Assembly: GCA_016718525.1 (NCBI GenBank)
Contig: JADKDD010000002.1
Coordinates: 868,001-932,000, forward strand
DNA from: Rhodocyclaceae bacterium
GTDB taxonomy: Bacteria; Pseudomonadota; Gammaproteobacteria; Burkholderiales; Rhodocyclaceae
DNA length: 64,000 nt
Direction: 5' to 3'
Below the pieces are notes generated by a model, which worked only from the letters and a program-made list of their open reading frames with translations, did no database searches and was not told where the DNA came from. Made by a program: the position numbers and the translations under genes. How positions within the stretch are numbered: position 1 is the stretch's first letter; every line of letters begins with the position of its first letter. This document shows positions 45,074 to 53,550 of the stretch, piece by piece.

Positions 45074-45907
45074 ATGACCGATCAATACGCTGTTTTTGGC
45101 AACCCTATCGCGCACAGTCGATCGCCGCGGATACATGCGATGTTCGCTGCGCAAACCGGTCAGGACATGACTTATGTGCCGAAGCTTGCGCCTGCCAAAG
45201 GTTTTGCAACGGAGTTGCGGGCGTTTATCGCACTAGGGGCTCGTGGAGCCAACGTCACAGTTCCATTCAAGCTAGAAGCGATTGCCATTGCAACGCAATT
45301 ATCGGTGCGTGCAAAGCTTGCCGGAGCGGTGAATACACTGTGTTTCAATGGTGATGAAATTTATGGCGACAACACGGATGGCATCGGCTTGTTACGAGAT
45401 CTCATGCAGAATCATCAGTTGAAGTTGGCCGGTCGGCGAGTCTTGTTGCTTGGTGCTGGTGGCGCCGCGCGTGGTGTTTTGCGACCGTTGCTGGACGAGC
45501 AACCGGCAGATTTGATCGTTGCAAATCGTACCGAAGCAAGAGCGCAGCGGCTCGTGGCGGAAATTGGACCTGCAATTTCCAGCGTTGCGGCAGTGAGTCT
45601 GCCGTCGCTTGCCGGTGAGCACTTCGACGTGATCATTAACGCGAGTTCGGCAGGCTTGGATGAAGCTGGTACGTCCCCACTCAACGGCGTGTCGCCAGCA
45701 CCAACTGGTGAGTTTGCCTATGACATGATGTACGGTCGCGAGACCCAATTCATGGCGCATGCGCGTGCGCAAGGGTTGCGCGTGGCAGACGGATTGGGAA
45801 TGCTGGTTGAACAGGCCGCCGAGTCTTTTTACCTGTGGCGAGGCATACGTCCGGATACCAAGCCGGTTCTGGCGGCCTTACGCGCAGATTTGGGCAATAA
45901 GCACTGA
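45074..45907 (+). CDS. aroE: Shikimate dehydrogenase
   Basis: 277 residues from ATG 45074 (MTDQYAVFGNPIAHSRSP), which is the family start; the frame is open from 45038 but that extension has no match. The motifs are NPIAHSRSP (shikimate binding), GANVTVPFK with the catalytic lysine, DNTDGIGL, and the NADP fold LLLGAGGAARGVL. It reduces 3-dehydroshikimate in aromatic amino acid synthesis. Near residues 207-214, N-G-V-S-P-A-P-T-G is encoded by the antisense of a dispersed-element copy. mtgA overlaps its end. Confidence 0.95.
   Translation: MTDQYAVFGNPIAHSRSPRIHAMFAAQTGQDMTYVPKLAPAKGFATELRAFIALGARGANVTVPFKLEAIAIATQLSVRAKLAGAVNTLCFNGDEIYGDNTDGIGLLRDLMQNHQLKLAGRRVLLLGAGGAARGVLRPLLDEQPADLIVANRTEARAQRLVAEIGPAISSVAAVSLPSLAGEHFDVIINASSAGLDEAGTSPLNGVSPAPTGEFAYDMMYGRETQFMAHARAQGLRVADGLGMLVEQAAESFYLWRGIRPDTKPVLAALRADLGNKH
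45681..45706 (-). repeat. Dispersed element, copy 7 (inside aroE, antisense)
   Basis: On the reverse strand AGTTGGTGCTG, spacer GCGAC, ACGCCGTTGA. It is located in a surface segment of aroE just before the FAYDMMYG block. Confidence 0.78.
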
Positions 45908-46605
45908 TGAGGCACCCGGCGCCGCGCTGGCTCAAGCTGACGCTGACCGTCGGTGTTTTGATACTGGCTTTGTGGCAGGGCTGGTATGTCGGTTGGATTT
46001 TGTGGTGGAAGTGGGTCGATCCGCAAGCAACCAGTTTCCAGAGTCAGCGATTGCAGGAGTTGCGCGAGAAAGATCCCAAAGCCGAGTTGAGGAAACAGTG
46101 GACGCCCTACCCCAAAATTTCACTTAACCTGAAGCGAGCGGTGATTGCAGCAGAGGACGACAAGTTTGCCGATCACGAGGGTTTCGATTGGGAAGGCATC
46201 CAAAAAGCCATAGAGAAAAATCAAAAGAAAGGAAAGGTGGTTGCGGGCGGATCGACCATCTCCCAGCAGCTGGCGAAGAATCTTCTGCTTAGTCCCAACA
46301 AGACCGTGTTGCGAAAAATCGAAGAAGCCAGCATTACGCTCTGGCTTGAGCTCCTCTGGGACAAACGTCGCATACTCGAGGTGTATCTCAACGTGGTTGA
46401 GTGGGGCAGCGGCGTTTTCGGCGCCGAAGCCGCAGCACAGCGATATTTTGGCGTGGGTGCAAATCAGCTCAGCGCGGAACAGGCAGCCAGGCTCGCCGTG
46501 ATGCTGCCGGCGCCCAGACGCTTTGAAAAGAAGCCTGATTCAGAATACCTTAATGGTCGCGTCAGCGTGATATTGGGAAGGATGAATTCGGCCGAAGTTC
46601 CATGA
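45907..46605 (+). CDS. mtgA: Monofunctional biosynthetic peptidoglycan glycosyltransferase
   Basis: 232 residues: one N-terminal membrane helix (LTLTVGVLILALWQGWYVGWILWW) and a GT51 domain with AVIAAEDDKFADHEGFDWEGI (catalytic Glu), AGGSTISQQLAKNLLLS, RILEVYLNVVEWG and the closing MLPAPRR. It polymerises lipid II into glycan strands at the periplasmic face. No transpeptidase domain. It overlaps the end of aroE, a common betaproteobacterial pairing. Confidence 0.94.
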   Translation: MRHPAPRWLKLTLTVGVLILALWQGWYVGWILWWKWVDPQATSFQSQRLQELREKDPKAELRKQWTPYPKISLNLKRAVIAAEDDKFADHEGFDWEGIQKAIEKNQKKGKVVAGGSTISQQLAKNLLLSPNKTVLRKIEEASITLWLELLWDKRRILEVYLNVVEWGSGVFGAEAAAQRYFGVGANQLSAEQAARLAVMLPAPRRFEKKPDSEYLNGRVSVILGRMNSAEVP

Positions 46606-46722
46606 TTCGGCATGCCGCAAAAGGAAGGGGCAACGTACGCTCGATTTACGCACAAACTTGAATCGCTTGGCAGCGTCTATGCCTGTTAATATTCGGCACG
46701 AATTTTGTAAGGATTTACCCGA

Positions 46723-48330
46723 ATGATCCCCAGCGTTTCGCTGAACCTGCTCACCCAAGACAACTCCATTCCAGGCAACCGCAAGGATGGGTTTCGCTAT
46801 CACCACTTGTTGTTTGTCATCGTCCTGACACCGATCTACCTTTGGTTCGAGTTGGCATTCGGGGTTCGCTTACTCGACACCATGAGCGGAATAGTGGTGC
46901 TCAACGACTCGAATGCAATCGAACACTGGGGGCGCTTGATTTCCGGCGCGGCCGTAGCACTCCTGTTACTGTCCAGCTGGGTTCGACAATGCGAGAAGGA
47001 ATGCATCCGCTGGCCTTTGGCGGTTGCAGTCGGTCTTGGTATCACTCTATTCTCGTTTGTCGTCGCATGGTGGGCGCAAGGCATGGTGTTGGACTTTTAT
47101 GTTCAACGCTCCCGCGATGAAATTCCGGTCGCTTTATCACTACTCGCAGCCACGCTGATTATCGGTTTTATTTTGCTCAGGCTCTGGCTGAAATATGCAA
47201 CAGAAAATTCGCGCAGCCGTTATGTCTGGTTATCGGTAGGCGTGATCGTCATCCTTGGTGTTGGCATTGGACAAAGCATGCTGCTGAAGGGCAAGCGCGA
47301 AACAGACATCAGCGTATTGGGTGCGGAACGACAGGCCACGGCGACGCTCACCGTGATCCGCCGCGCGTTGGTTGCAGAGGCCTATACCCTGGACGATCCG
47401 GAGAAAGATAACCGGGCCTTGTTCAGTCCCGAAGGCAAGGCCTATTTGGCATTGTTCCCGGTGTTTGGTCGGGTATTGAACCAGGACCGATTCGCCAGTG
47501 ACCGTGCCCGGCTGGTGACCGAGTTTATGTATACCGATTGGCAGCGTGATTATGGTGGTACCTCGTTCGAAGGCTATTCGGCCCTTGATGCCGAACTCAA
47601 GGCTATCTATGACGGCGAATACGCGAAAAGCAAATCCGGTTACCAGCTTGACGGAAAACCGATTCCTGCAGGATTGAGTTTCGCTGCATTTCAGAAACAC
47701 CCTGCTGTCGTCAAGCATCTGCGTGCCGGTATGGGTTGTTTTGATTGTGATCTGGTGATGGGGATGGATCGCGAATCATTCGGACGGGAGATTTTCAAGT
47801 GGACTCAAGGCCACAATGTGAAACAGGCGGTTGAGACACTTGCCGATCCGAAGAATTTCGAATCCGGGCGCTACGGAGAACGAGCTGCTCGTATTTATTG
47901 GGCGCCGATTTTGGCGCTGTTGTTCTCAATGGCCGGCGCATTCATCCATGTGTTCAAGTTATTGGTGACGATTACCGCTTACTTCCACCGGGTGACATTT
48001 GACCGCATTGACTCCGCAGACTCACCGTTGGCCAATGAGGTTATTGCCAACAACACGCGAGTAACTGCCGCCGCAATTGTCGGCCTGGCGTTGTTTGTTT
48101 ATTTTGCAGACAACCGCATAACCGGCAACGCCGGATATATAGCGATGCGTGAAAAAATGTGGGGCGAGAGTCCAATTATCGGTGCCATTGCAGCGCACTG
48201 GACAGTTAATGCACAAGGCTTTGTCTACCCTTTTACCAAAAAAATCCGCCCGCCGTGGTTGACTTTCAATAACGACCCGATTGCGGATATACCCTACCTT
48301 AACGAGTGGCTTGCGGTGGATTACGAATGA
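46723..48330 (+). CDS. Large polytopic membrane protein of unknown function
   Basis: 535 residues. Five predicted membrane helices in the first 180 residues, a soluble segment of roughly 200 residues (about 190-390) and two or three helices towards the C-terminus (ILALLFSMAGAFIHVFKLL, AAAIVGLALFVYFA). The soluble part contains a CFDCDLVMGMD motif with a CxxC-like cysteine pair, and an AFQKHPAVVKHLRAGMG segment. I do not recognise the family. It overlaps the VOC gene by four bases, so the pair is co-expressed. Confidence 0.7.
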   Translation: MIPSVSLNLLTQDNSIPGNRKDGFRYHHLLFVIVLTPIYLWFELAFGVRLLDTMSGIVVLNDSNAIEHWGRLISGAAVALLLLSSWVRQCEKECIRWPLAVAVGLGITLFSFVVAWWAQGMVLDFYVQRSRDEIPVALSLLAATLIIGFILLRLWLKYATENSRSRYVWLSVGVIVILGVGIGQSMLLKGKRETDISVLGAERQATATLTVIRRALVAEAYTLDDPEKDNRALFSPEGKAYLALFPVFGRVLNQDRFASDRARLVTEFMYTDWQRDYGGTSFEGYSALDAELKAIYDGEYAKSKSGYQLDGKPIPAGLSFAAFQKHPAVVKHLRAGMGCFDCDLVMGMDRESFGREIFKWTQGHNVKQAVETLADPKNFESGRYGERAARIYWAPILALLFSMAGAFIHVFKLLVTITAYFHRVTFDRIDSADSPLANEVIANNTRVTAAAIVGLALFVYFADNRITGNAGYIAMREKMWGESPIIGAIAAHWTVNAQGFVYPFTKKIRPPWLTFNNDPIADIPYLNEWLAVDYE

Positions 48331-48719
48331 TTGGTTATGTGACTGTCGGTACTAACGACCTGGAACGTGCAAAGGCTTTCTATGATGCGTTGTTTGCCAC
48401 CATCAGTGGCAAACGCGTGTTCGATTCTCCGCAAGGAGTGGTGTGGAGTTTGTCGCGGATATCGCCGGGATTCGGCGTCTTCATCCCTCACGACGGAAAG
48501 CCGGCAACTACCTGCAATGGAAGCATGGTTGCGCTTGCCATGCTGAGCAAAAAACACGTCGACGATTTTTACGCCAAAGCCATCATGCTTGGGGGTACCG
48601 ACGAAGGTCAGCGCGATCACAATGCACGCTTTTATATCAACTATTTTCGTGACCTGGACGGCAACAAACTCGGCGCCTATTACATGGAGGAGCGACGTAC
48701 CAAGCGCCGCCAGAATTAG
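48327..48719 (+). CDS. VOC-superfamily (glyoxalase-like) protein
   Basis: 130 residues from ATG 48327 (MIGYVTVGTNDLERAKAFYDALF), which overlaps the preceding stop (ATGA); the in-frame upstream codons at 48306 are inside the previous gene. It has the beta-alpha-beta-beta-beta repeat pair of the vicinal-oxygen-chelate fold, ending FYINYFRDLDGNKLGAYY. The metal ligands of true glyoxalase I are incomplete, so the substrate is unknown. Confidence 0.82.
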   Translation: MIGYVTVGTNDLERAKAFYDALFATISGKRVFDSPQGVVWSLSRISPGFGVFIPHDGKPATTCNGSMVALAMLSKKHVDDFYAKAIMLGGTDEGQRDHNARFYINYFRDLDGNKLGAYYMEERRTKRRQN

Positions 48720-48727
48720 ACTCGGCG

Positions 48728-49483
48728 CTAGAGGTTGCAGAGCGTCATTTCAAATGCAATTTCTGCATCAACCTGTTTCGGACGCTGTTCCATGTCGGCG
48801 GCAAGGAAGCGAATGTTGATGGCGAATTTGCCAGCTGAAATTTCGGGGATGACCGCATCGTCGGTCGACAATCGAATGCGCACCAGTTGTGCATTGCGCC
48901 CGCCCAGCATCAGCTGATACGCGCCTTTGCTGGCCTGCAGCCGCTCCGGCCTTCCCGATGCTCGCAAGAGTCGCAGGACGATGGCAAGTGCGGCACGAAT
49001 CGCCAACATTGGTTTGATCCATCCATCAATATCATGCCGCCTGAGGACGGAATCCTTGTGCAGCCAATGGTGGTAGCCGGGCAAATCAAATTCACAAACA
49101 CCGCCAGGAATGCCGGCGCGATTCTTGATCGCCATCAACCACTCGTTTTCACGCAGGTAATGGCCGATTTTCCCGTGCATGGACAGCAACACAGTAGAGG
49201 CTTGTTCGATTTCATATAGTGCGCCATTGAGCGCATCTTCCGAAATATCCGGGTTGTTGCGGAAGGACAGCAAAATCTGGCGCTGCCGCTCAAGTTCCTG
49301 AACCAGATCAAATTTCAGATCAGCCCGGCTCGCCACCTCGAGAATTTCAAACAGTATGTTGAGTGCGACATGATGTTCCATCGCATGCTCGCAAGCAGCA
49401 AAATGGGTGACTTTGTCAAAAAGATCCTCTAGCCGCAGCAAGGTGCGTACTCGTTCGCTAAGAGGATATTCGTAAGTGATCAC
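48728..49483 (-). CDS. zapD: Cell division protein ZapD
   Basis: 251 residues, predominantly helical N-terminus (ITYEYPLSERVRTLLRLEDLFDKV) and a C-terminal beta domain (NIRFLAADMEQRPKQVDAEIAFEMTLCNL), the pattern of ZapD/YacF, which binds the FtsZ tail and bundles Z-ring filaments. coaE lies 51 bp upstream on the same strand, the usual proteobacterial pairing. Confidence 0.93.
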   Translation of the reverse strand: MITYEYPLSERVRTLLRLEDLFDKVTHFAACEHAMEHHVALNILFEILEVASRADLKFDLVQELERQRQILLSFRNNPDISEDALNGALYEIEQASTVLLSMHGKIGHYLRENEWLMAIKNRAGIPGGVCEFDLPGYHHWLHKDSVLRRHDIDGWIKPMLAIRAALAIVLRLLRASGRPERLQASKGAYQLMLGGRNAQLVRIRLSTDDAVIPEISAGKFAINIRFLAADMEQRPKQVDAEIAFEMTLCNL

Positions 49484-49534
49484 TTGCTGGCCTGGATTGA
49501 ATTTCCGGAATTGTCACCCAAGGATAGTCAAAGC

Positions 49535-50182
49535 TCAATCTTTTGTGGGGAATATCCCTCTATTCGCACGATAAGCCAGATCTAGTGCATCGACCTGTTG
49601 GTACAGGTGCGACAAGGTGCCATCATTGCTGATGATGTCGTCCGCTGCGGCAAGGCGCTGTTCGCGGGACACTTGAGTGACCATAATCCGCATCACCTCG
49701 TCACGGCTCATCTGGCTGCGCCTCATGACCCGCTCGATCTGGGTCTCAACCGGGCAATCGACCACCAGCAGTCGATCAACGCGGTCACGATAGGTTCCCG
49801 ACTCAATCAGCAGAGGCACGACCAACATGGCATAAGGCGCGCGAATTTGCCCAGCCGGCGGGTTTGCCGCCGCATCAAGAAGGCGTTGGCTTTGTTCGCG
49901 TATCAAGGGGTGCAGAATTGCCTCGAGTTTGAGCTTGGCCGTTGGATCACCAAAAACCTGCCTGCGCATGGATGCCCGATCCAAAGCTCCGTCAGCTTGT
50001 TGGATTTCGTCGCCGAACGCCAGCCTTATTAACGGCATCGCGGCGCCATCCGTCGCAGTCAGTTGGTGTGAGATCGCATCAGTATCCACGACGGCAATCC
50101 CAAGCGACGCAAAACGGTCGGCTGCGGCACTTTTGCCGCTACCGATGCCGCCGGTCAGTCCAACGATCCACTGTCTGTTCAC
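49535..50182 (-). CDS. coaE: Dephospho-CoA kinase
   Basis: 215 residues; P-loop GLTGGIGSGKSAAADRFASLG (residues 8-28), DTDAISHQLT, and VVPLLIESGTYRDRVDRLLVVDC. It phosphorylates dephospho-CoA at the ribose 3'-OH, the last step of CoA synthesis. coaX, the first step, lies 1.6 kb upstream on the same strand. Its start overlaps the SPOR-like gene by four bases. Confidence 0.95.
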   Translation of the reverse strand: MNRQWIVGLTGGIGSGKSAAADRFASLGIAVVDTDAISHQLTATDGAAMPLIRLAFGDEIQQADGALDRASMRRQVFGDPTAKLKLEAILHPLIREQSQRLLDAAANPPAGQIRAPYAMLVVPLLIESGTYRDRVDRLLVVDCPVETQIERVMRRSQMSRDEVMRIMVTQVSREQRLAAADDIISNDGTLSHLYQQVDALDLAYRANRGIFPTKD

Positions 50183-50823
50183 GACGCGTTATCACCCGCG
50201 TCGCAAGCTTGAATGATCAGCGCGCGCGTGCCGAGCAATTCCTTCAGGCGCTTTTCCACCTCCGCCACCGGGCCAGATACATCAAGGCTGAACTTTGCCT
50301 CCGACTCGCGGGTGATCATGCGTGCTGTGCGCAGCGTTTTGCTTTGTGCCTCAAGAAATCGCTTTGAGGCAGCTTCGTCCGGAAATCGCGATATCAAAAT
50401 GGTGTATGGCCCGTCTTTGCCTTCTTCGACAACCGTTAACCCGGTAAATTTGGCAGCGATCAACTCACCTTTCTTTTTCTCCAGCAACGCCGAGGTTGCC
50501 AATGCGGAGATGCCAACCCAATATTCGGTTGCCGGTGCTTCGTTGTTCAGGCTTAGTTTCCAGCTGGATGATTTGCCGAGTGCCGTTTCGAGTTCACTCT
50601 TAAGCGCTTCGGCGGCGACCGGTGAGGCAAAACCAGTGAGTCGCTTGCACACGACAGGAAGAGGTAACTGCACCGGCGAGCTCACCACGCGAATCGATTC
50701 CGGACGGAGCTGTTCGATCAGTCGCTGCGGCTCGCGCCCGCTTGGACGCTCGCCAAAGTATCCCAGCGTCCAGGACAGAAACAGGAGATTTGCCAATACC
50801 AACAACAAAAAAGCAGTACGCAT
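50179..50823 (-). CDS. Membrane-anchored SPOR-like protein
   Basis: 214 residues: one N-terminal membrane helix (AFLLLVLANLLFLSWTLGYF), then a soluble part with repeating basic and acidic helices and a YTILISRFPDEAASKRFLEAQS segment resembling the SPOR fold that binds denuded glycan strands at septa. In many betaproteobacteria a protein of this shape sits with birA and coaX, as here. Similarity to SPOR is by pattern only, so the binding role is not shown. Confidence 0.65.
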   Translation of the reverse strand: MRTAFLLLVLANLLFLSWTLGYFGERPSGREPQRLIEQLRPESIRVVSSPVQLPLPVVCKRLTGFASPVAAEALKSELETALGKSSSWKLSLNNEAPATEYWVGISALATSALLEKKKGELIAAKFTGLTVVEEGKDGPYTILISRFPDEAASKRFLEAQSKTLRTARMITRESEAKFSLDVSGPVAEVEKRLKELLGTRALIIQACDAGDNAS

Positions 50824-50834
50824 TTACTGTTGGC

Positions 50835-51758
50835 TCATGTATTCGCCGACGTCGTCGACGCGCCATTGCCAAAAGCTGCCAAGGCCAGCGGCGCAATCTC
50901 ATCACCCCATTCCTGAACAAAATGCCCGGCAACCGGGTGAACGAAAGGCTCGGGGCAATTGCGGATCAGTGTGCGCAAATAGCGCATCACCGGTGGGCCC
51001 AGAACCGGGTCGGTGGCGCCAATGGCCATGAATGTCTGGCCGTTCCATTGTGTCCCCCACCATTCCCGCGCTGCTCGCGAGGTGGCAGCACCATCGGCAT
51101 CGACATTGTCCGGAACCAGATTGGGAAATCGGCGCACGCCGCCTTTGTAGCGGATGTCCGGATAAGGCGCACCATACGCAGCAGCCTCTTCCCGGCTTAG
51201 TCCGGGGCAGCTGCGCGCCATCAATTTGGCAATATCCAAATCGGGCTGGCTGTTGGCAAACGTCCGCCATTGTTTGAACCCTTCGCCCAAGGGCACGTCG
51301 CCTGTCCCGAGTGCGGTGTTCATTACCAGCAGGCGGCTGTAACGCTGCGGCGCGGCCATCGGCAGCGTCAGGCCAAGTAGCCCACCCCAATCCTGAACTA
51401 CCAGCGTGATGTTGGTTAAATTCAGGCGCTCCACAAAGGCCAGCAACATGTCGCGATGCATGGAAAAGGTATAAAAACTATCGTCGGCAGGCTTGTCTGA
51501 ACGTCCAAATCCAAACAGGTCTGGAGCAATAATTCGGCCGCCAGCGGCAACAAAATGCGGAATCATTTTCCGGTAAAGATAACTCCAGGTCGGTTGCCCG
51601 TGCAGGCACAAGAACACCTGTTTCGCGTCGGCCGGACCCTCATCCAGATAGTGCATGCGCATGCCGCCGAAACCGGGAAGGTCGTCAATGTAGTGGGGTG
51701 CAAAAGCGTATCCAGGCAAGTTATCGAAGCACTGCTCGGGGGATCGAAGAATTTCCAT
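50835..51758 (-). CDS. Haloalkane dehalogenase, subfamily HLD-I (DhlA-like)
   Basis: 307 residues with an intact alpha/beta-hydrolase active site: HGQPTWSYLYR (oxyanion Trp), nucleophile Asp123 in VVQDWGG followed by Trp124 (halide pocket), FKQW at about 161-164 for the second halide tryptophan, Asp250 in IGATDPVLGP and His279 in AGHFVQEWG. These match the DhlA catalytic set (Asp-Asp-His with two halide-binding Trp). HLD-I enzymes hydrolyse carbon-halogen bonds to alcohols; natural substrate here unknown. It is an odd guest among CoA and biotin genes. Confidence 0.9.
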   Translation of the reverse strand: MEILRSPEQCFDNLPGYAFAPHYIDDLPGFGGMRMHYLDEGPADAKQVFLCLHGQPTWSYLYRKMIPHFVAAGGRIIAPDLFGFGRSDKPADDSFYTFSMHRDMLLAFVERLNLTNITLVVQDWGGLLGLTLPMAAPQRYSRLLVMNTALGTGDVPLGEGFKQWRTFANSQPDLDIAKLMARSCPGLSREEAAAYGAPYPDIRYKGGVRRFPNLVPDNVDADGAATSRAAREWWGTQWNGQTFMAIGATDPVLGPPVMRYLRTLIRNCPEPFVHPVAGHFVQEWGDEIAPLALAAFGNGASTTSANT

Positions 51759-51822
51759 GCACTAACCTTTCTTTAAAAAATCGACACCTGCTTATTGGGT
51801 ATAACAACAATCAAATATAACG

Positions 51823-52542
51823 CTATCGCTGGCCATAGCGAACCAGGCCTTCAAGGACCAGGTTCGGGATCACACGACACCGTATCTGAAGATGTGGAGC
51901 CAGCACATCGGCAGCGCCACCAGACACCAGACAGAGATTATCGGTGTCTTTCGCCCCTTCAAACAGTTGCCCTGCAATCCGCTCGATCGCCCCCAGCGTT
52001 GCTTGCACCGCACCGCTGGTAATTGCATCATCGGTATTGCGCGGAAATGCAACGATGTTGCCGTCCGCCAGCGGCAAACCAGCCGTCCCGCTGGCCAGAG
52101 AACGACGCATCAAGTTAAGACCGGGAATGATCACGCCACCGAAAAAATTACCGCCAGCATCCAGCGCGTCAATCGTGGTTGCGGTCCCGCTCATGACCAC
52201 GATTGCGTTTCCGCTGTGGATACCGCGCGCGCCGATCAACGCCGCCCAGCGGTCGGCGCCCAATTGCGTCGGCAAGGCATAGCCGTTGGTAACCCCGCAG
52301 GATGAGTGGCTGCTGGAAAACCATTCCGGCTCCAGTCTGAACGACCCGGCCAGCGCCTCCAATTCGGTAGCAACCGCTGCGCCGGCCACGTTGCAAATGA
52401 TCAGGCGTTCGGGCGTGGCAGGCAGGCGTTCGGGCAATTCGCCCAGCGCACTGTATTTCAGCGAGCCCTGGACCAACCAGCGGCCGCCACCGAACAAGCC
52501 GTATTTCAGGCGCGAGTTGCCTGCGTCAAGACATAACATCAT
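51823..52542 (-). CDS. coaX: Type III pantothenate kinase
   Basis: 239 residues from ATG 52542, which overlaps the birA stop (ATGA); a longer frame exists but only antisense-like sequence is added. The motifs are LCLDAGNSRLKYGL (phosphate loop), QLGADRWAALIGARG, VVMSGTATTIDALDAGGNFFGGVIIPG and LVSGGAAD. It is CoA biosynthesis step one. Type III enzymes differ from CoaA in being insensitive to CoA feedback. Confidence 0.94.
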   Translation of the reverse strand: MMLCLDAGNSRLKYGLFGGGRWLVQGSLKYSALGELPERLPATPERLIICNVAGAAVATELEALAGSFRLEPEWFSSSHSSCGVTNGYALPTQLGADRWAALIGARGIHSGNAIVVMSGTATTIDALDAGGNFFGGVIIPGLNLMRRSLASGTAGLPLADGNIVAFPRNTDDAITSGAVQATLGAIERIAGQLFEGAKDTDNLCLVSGGAADVLAPHLQIRCRVIPNLVLEGLVRYGQR

Positions 52543-53393
52543 GTTGCCAATCTTAGCGACACTTCGCCCGATATCAAGGCACGGAGTTCGCCGCCAACCT
52601 CCAGCCGGAGTGAGCCGTCCGGAAAGACGCCGCGACAAACGCCGTCGACCGGCGGCGCGAATTCGGAGAGTACCCGCACAGCCTGATTGCAGAACGCATC
52701 ACGCATCATCCACGCATCCTGCAGACTGGCAAAACCTTCGCGGGCGAACTGCCCGAGGATCTGCAACAACTCAACCAGTATTGCCGCCAGCAAACTATTT
52801 GGATTCAAGGCGATTCCAAGCTGCTGCTCCACCTCGCTTAGCGCTGCAGAAACCGGGCGCAGATCGGCCGGCATCGCCCCGGGTAACGACAGGTTCAATC
52901 CGCACCCGATGACCGCCGCGTGTGCGGTGCCGGGTAACAGCTCGACCAGAATTCCACCGAGCTTGCGTCCGTCCAGCAAAATATCGTTCGGCCACTTCAA
53001 GCGTGGTGTCTGGGGCGGGCTCGCATCTGCCCTCGGGCTGCTTGCATCAATGCTTGAACCGGCTGACAAAACCCGATTAATTGCTTGCACCACCGCAAGC
53101 CCGGCGGCCAGCGAAAGCCCGGCCGGCGCCACGCCCGGCGGCAAACGCCACAACAAAGAAAACGTCAGGCTCTCGCCGGGTTCAGAAATCCACGCTCTGC
53201 CGCGCCGGCCCCGCCCGGCGGTCTGGTGGCGCGTCACAATCGCCGAGCCACTGGCGGCGCCAGCCTCGGCGCGGGTCAATAACAAGGAGTTGGTCGATTC
53301 GCATTGCTCCAGCAAATCCACATCGAATAGGCGGGATTGGTCGCCGAGCGCATCGGCGATAGCAGCAATTTCAAGGGGGGCGCGTAAGGGCAT
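52539..53393 (-). CDS. birA: Biotin-[acetyl-CoA-carboxylase] ligase, monofunctional
   Basis: 284 residues with the ligase core: SGSAIVTRHQTAGRGRRGRAW (biotinyl-AMP loop GRGRRG), ESLTFSLLWRLP, and RLKWPNDILLDGRKLGGILVE. A C-terminal SH3-like cap closes the protein. There is no N-terminal helix-turn-helix, so it attaches biotin but should not repress biotin genes. It is coupled to coaX at the 3' end. Confidence 0.93.
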   Translation of the reverse strand: MPLRAPLEIAAIADALGDQSRLFDVDLLEQCESTNSLLLTRAEAGAASGSAIVTRHQTAGRGRRGRAWISEPGESLTFSLLWRLPPGVAPAGLSLAAGLAVVQAINRVLSAGSSIDASSPRADASPPQTPRLKWPNDILLDGRKLGGILVELLPGTAHAAVIGCGLNLSLPGAMPADLRPVSAALSEVEQQLGIALNPNSLLAAILVELLQILGQFAREGFASLQDAWMMRDAFCNQAVRVLSEFAPPVDGVCRGVFPDGSLRLEVGGELRALISGEVSLRLAT

Positions 53394-53550
53394 GTCGCTA
53401 GAAAATTCGGATCAACGTGGTCGGCAAATGTTGCGTGGCCGCTGACTATACTTTATCGGCCAAGTCCTATTCGCTCCGCATAAATCAGCGCTTGAAGCTG
53501 GCAAGCTGTGTTTCAATAGCGCAGTCGATCCTCTTGAGCGTGAACCGGCA

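Noticed and set aside
45455..45475. Another GGTGCTGGTGGCGCC match to the dispersed element in aroE
   Set aside because: These bases encode the conserved NADP loop LGAGGAARG; the match is explained by protein conservation and lacks the right arm.
50050..50076. CAGTTGGTG in coaE as a further element copy
   Set aside because: Only nine bases match and the right arm is absent; it encodes the conserved DTDAISHQL segment.
50213..51031. 272-residue forward frame across the SPOR-like and dehalogenase genes
   Set aside because: It crosses two reverse-strand genes and resembles no protein.
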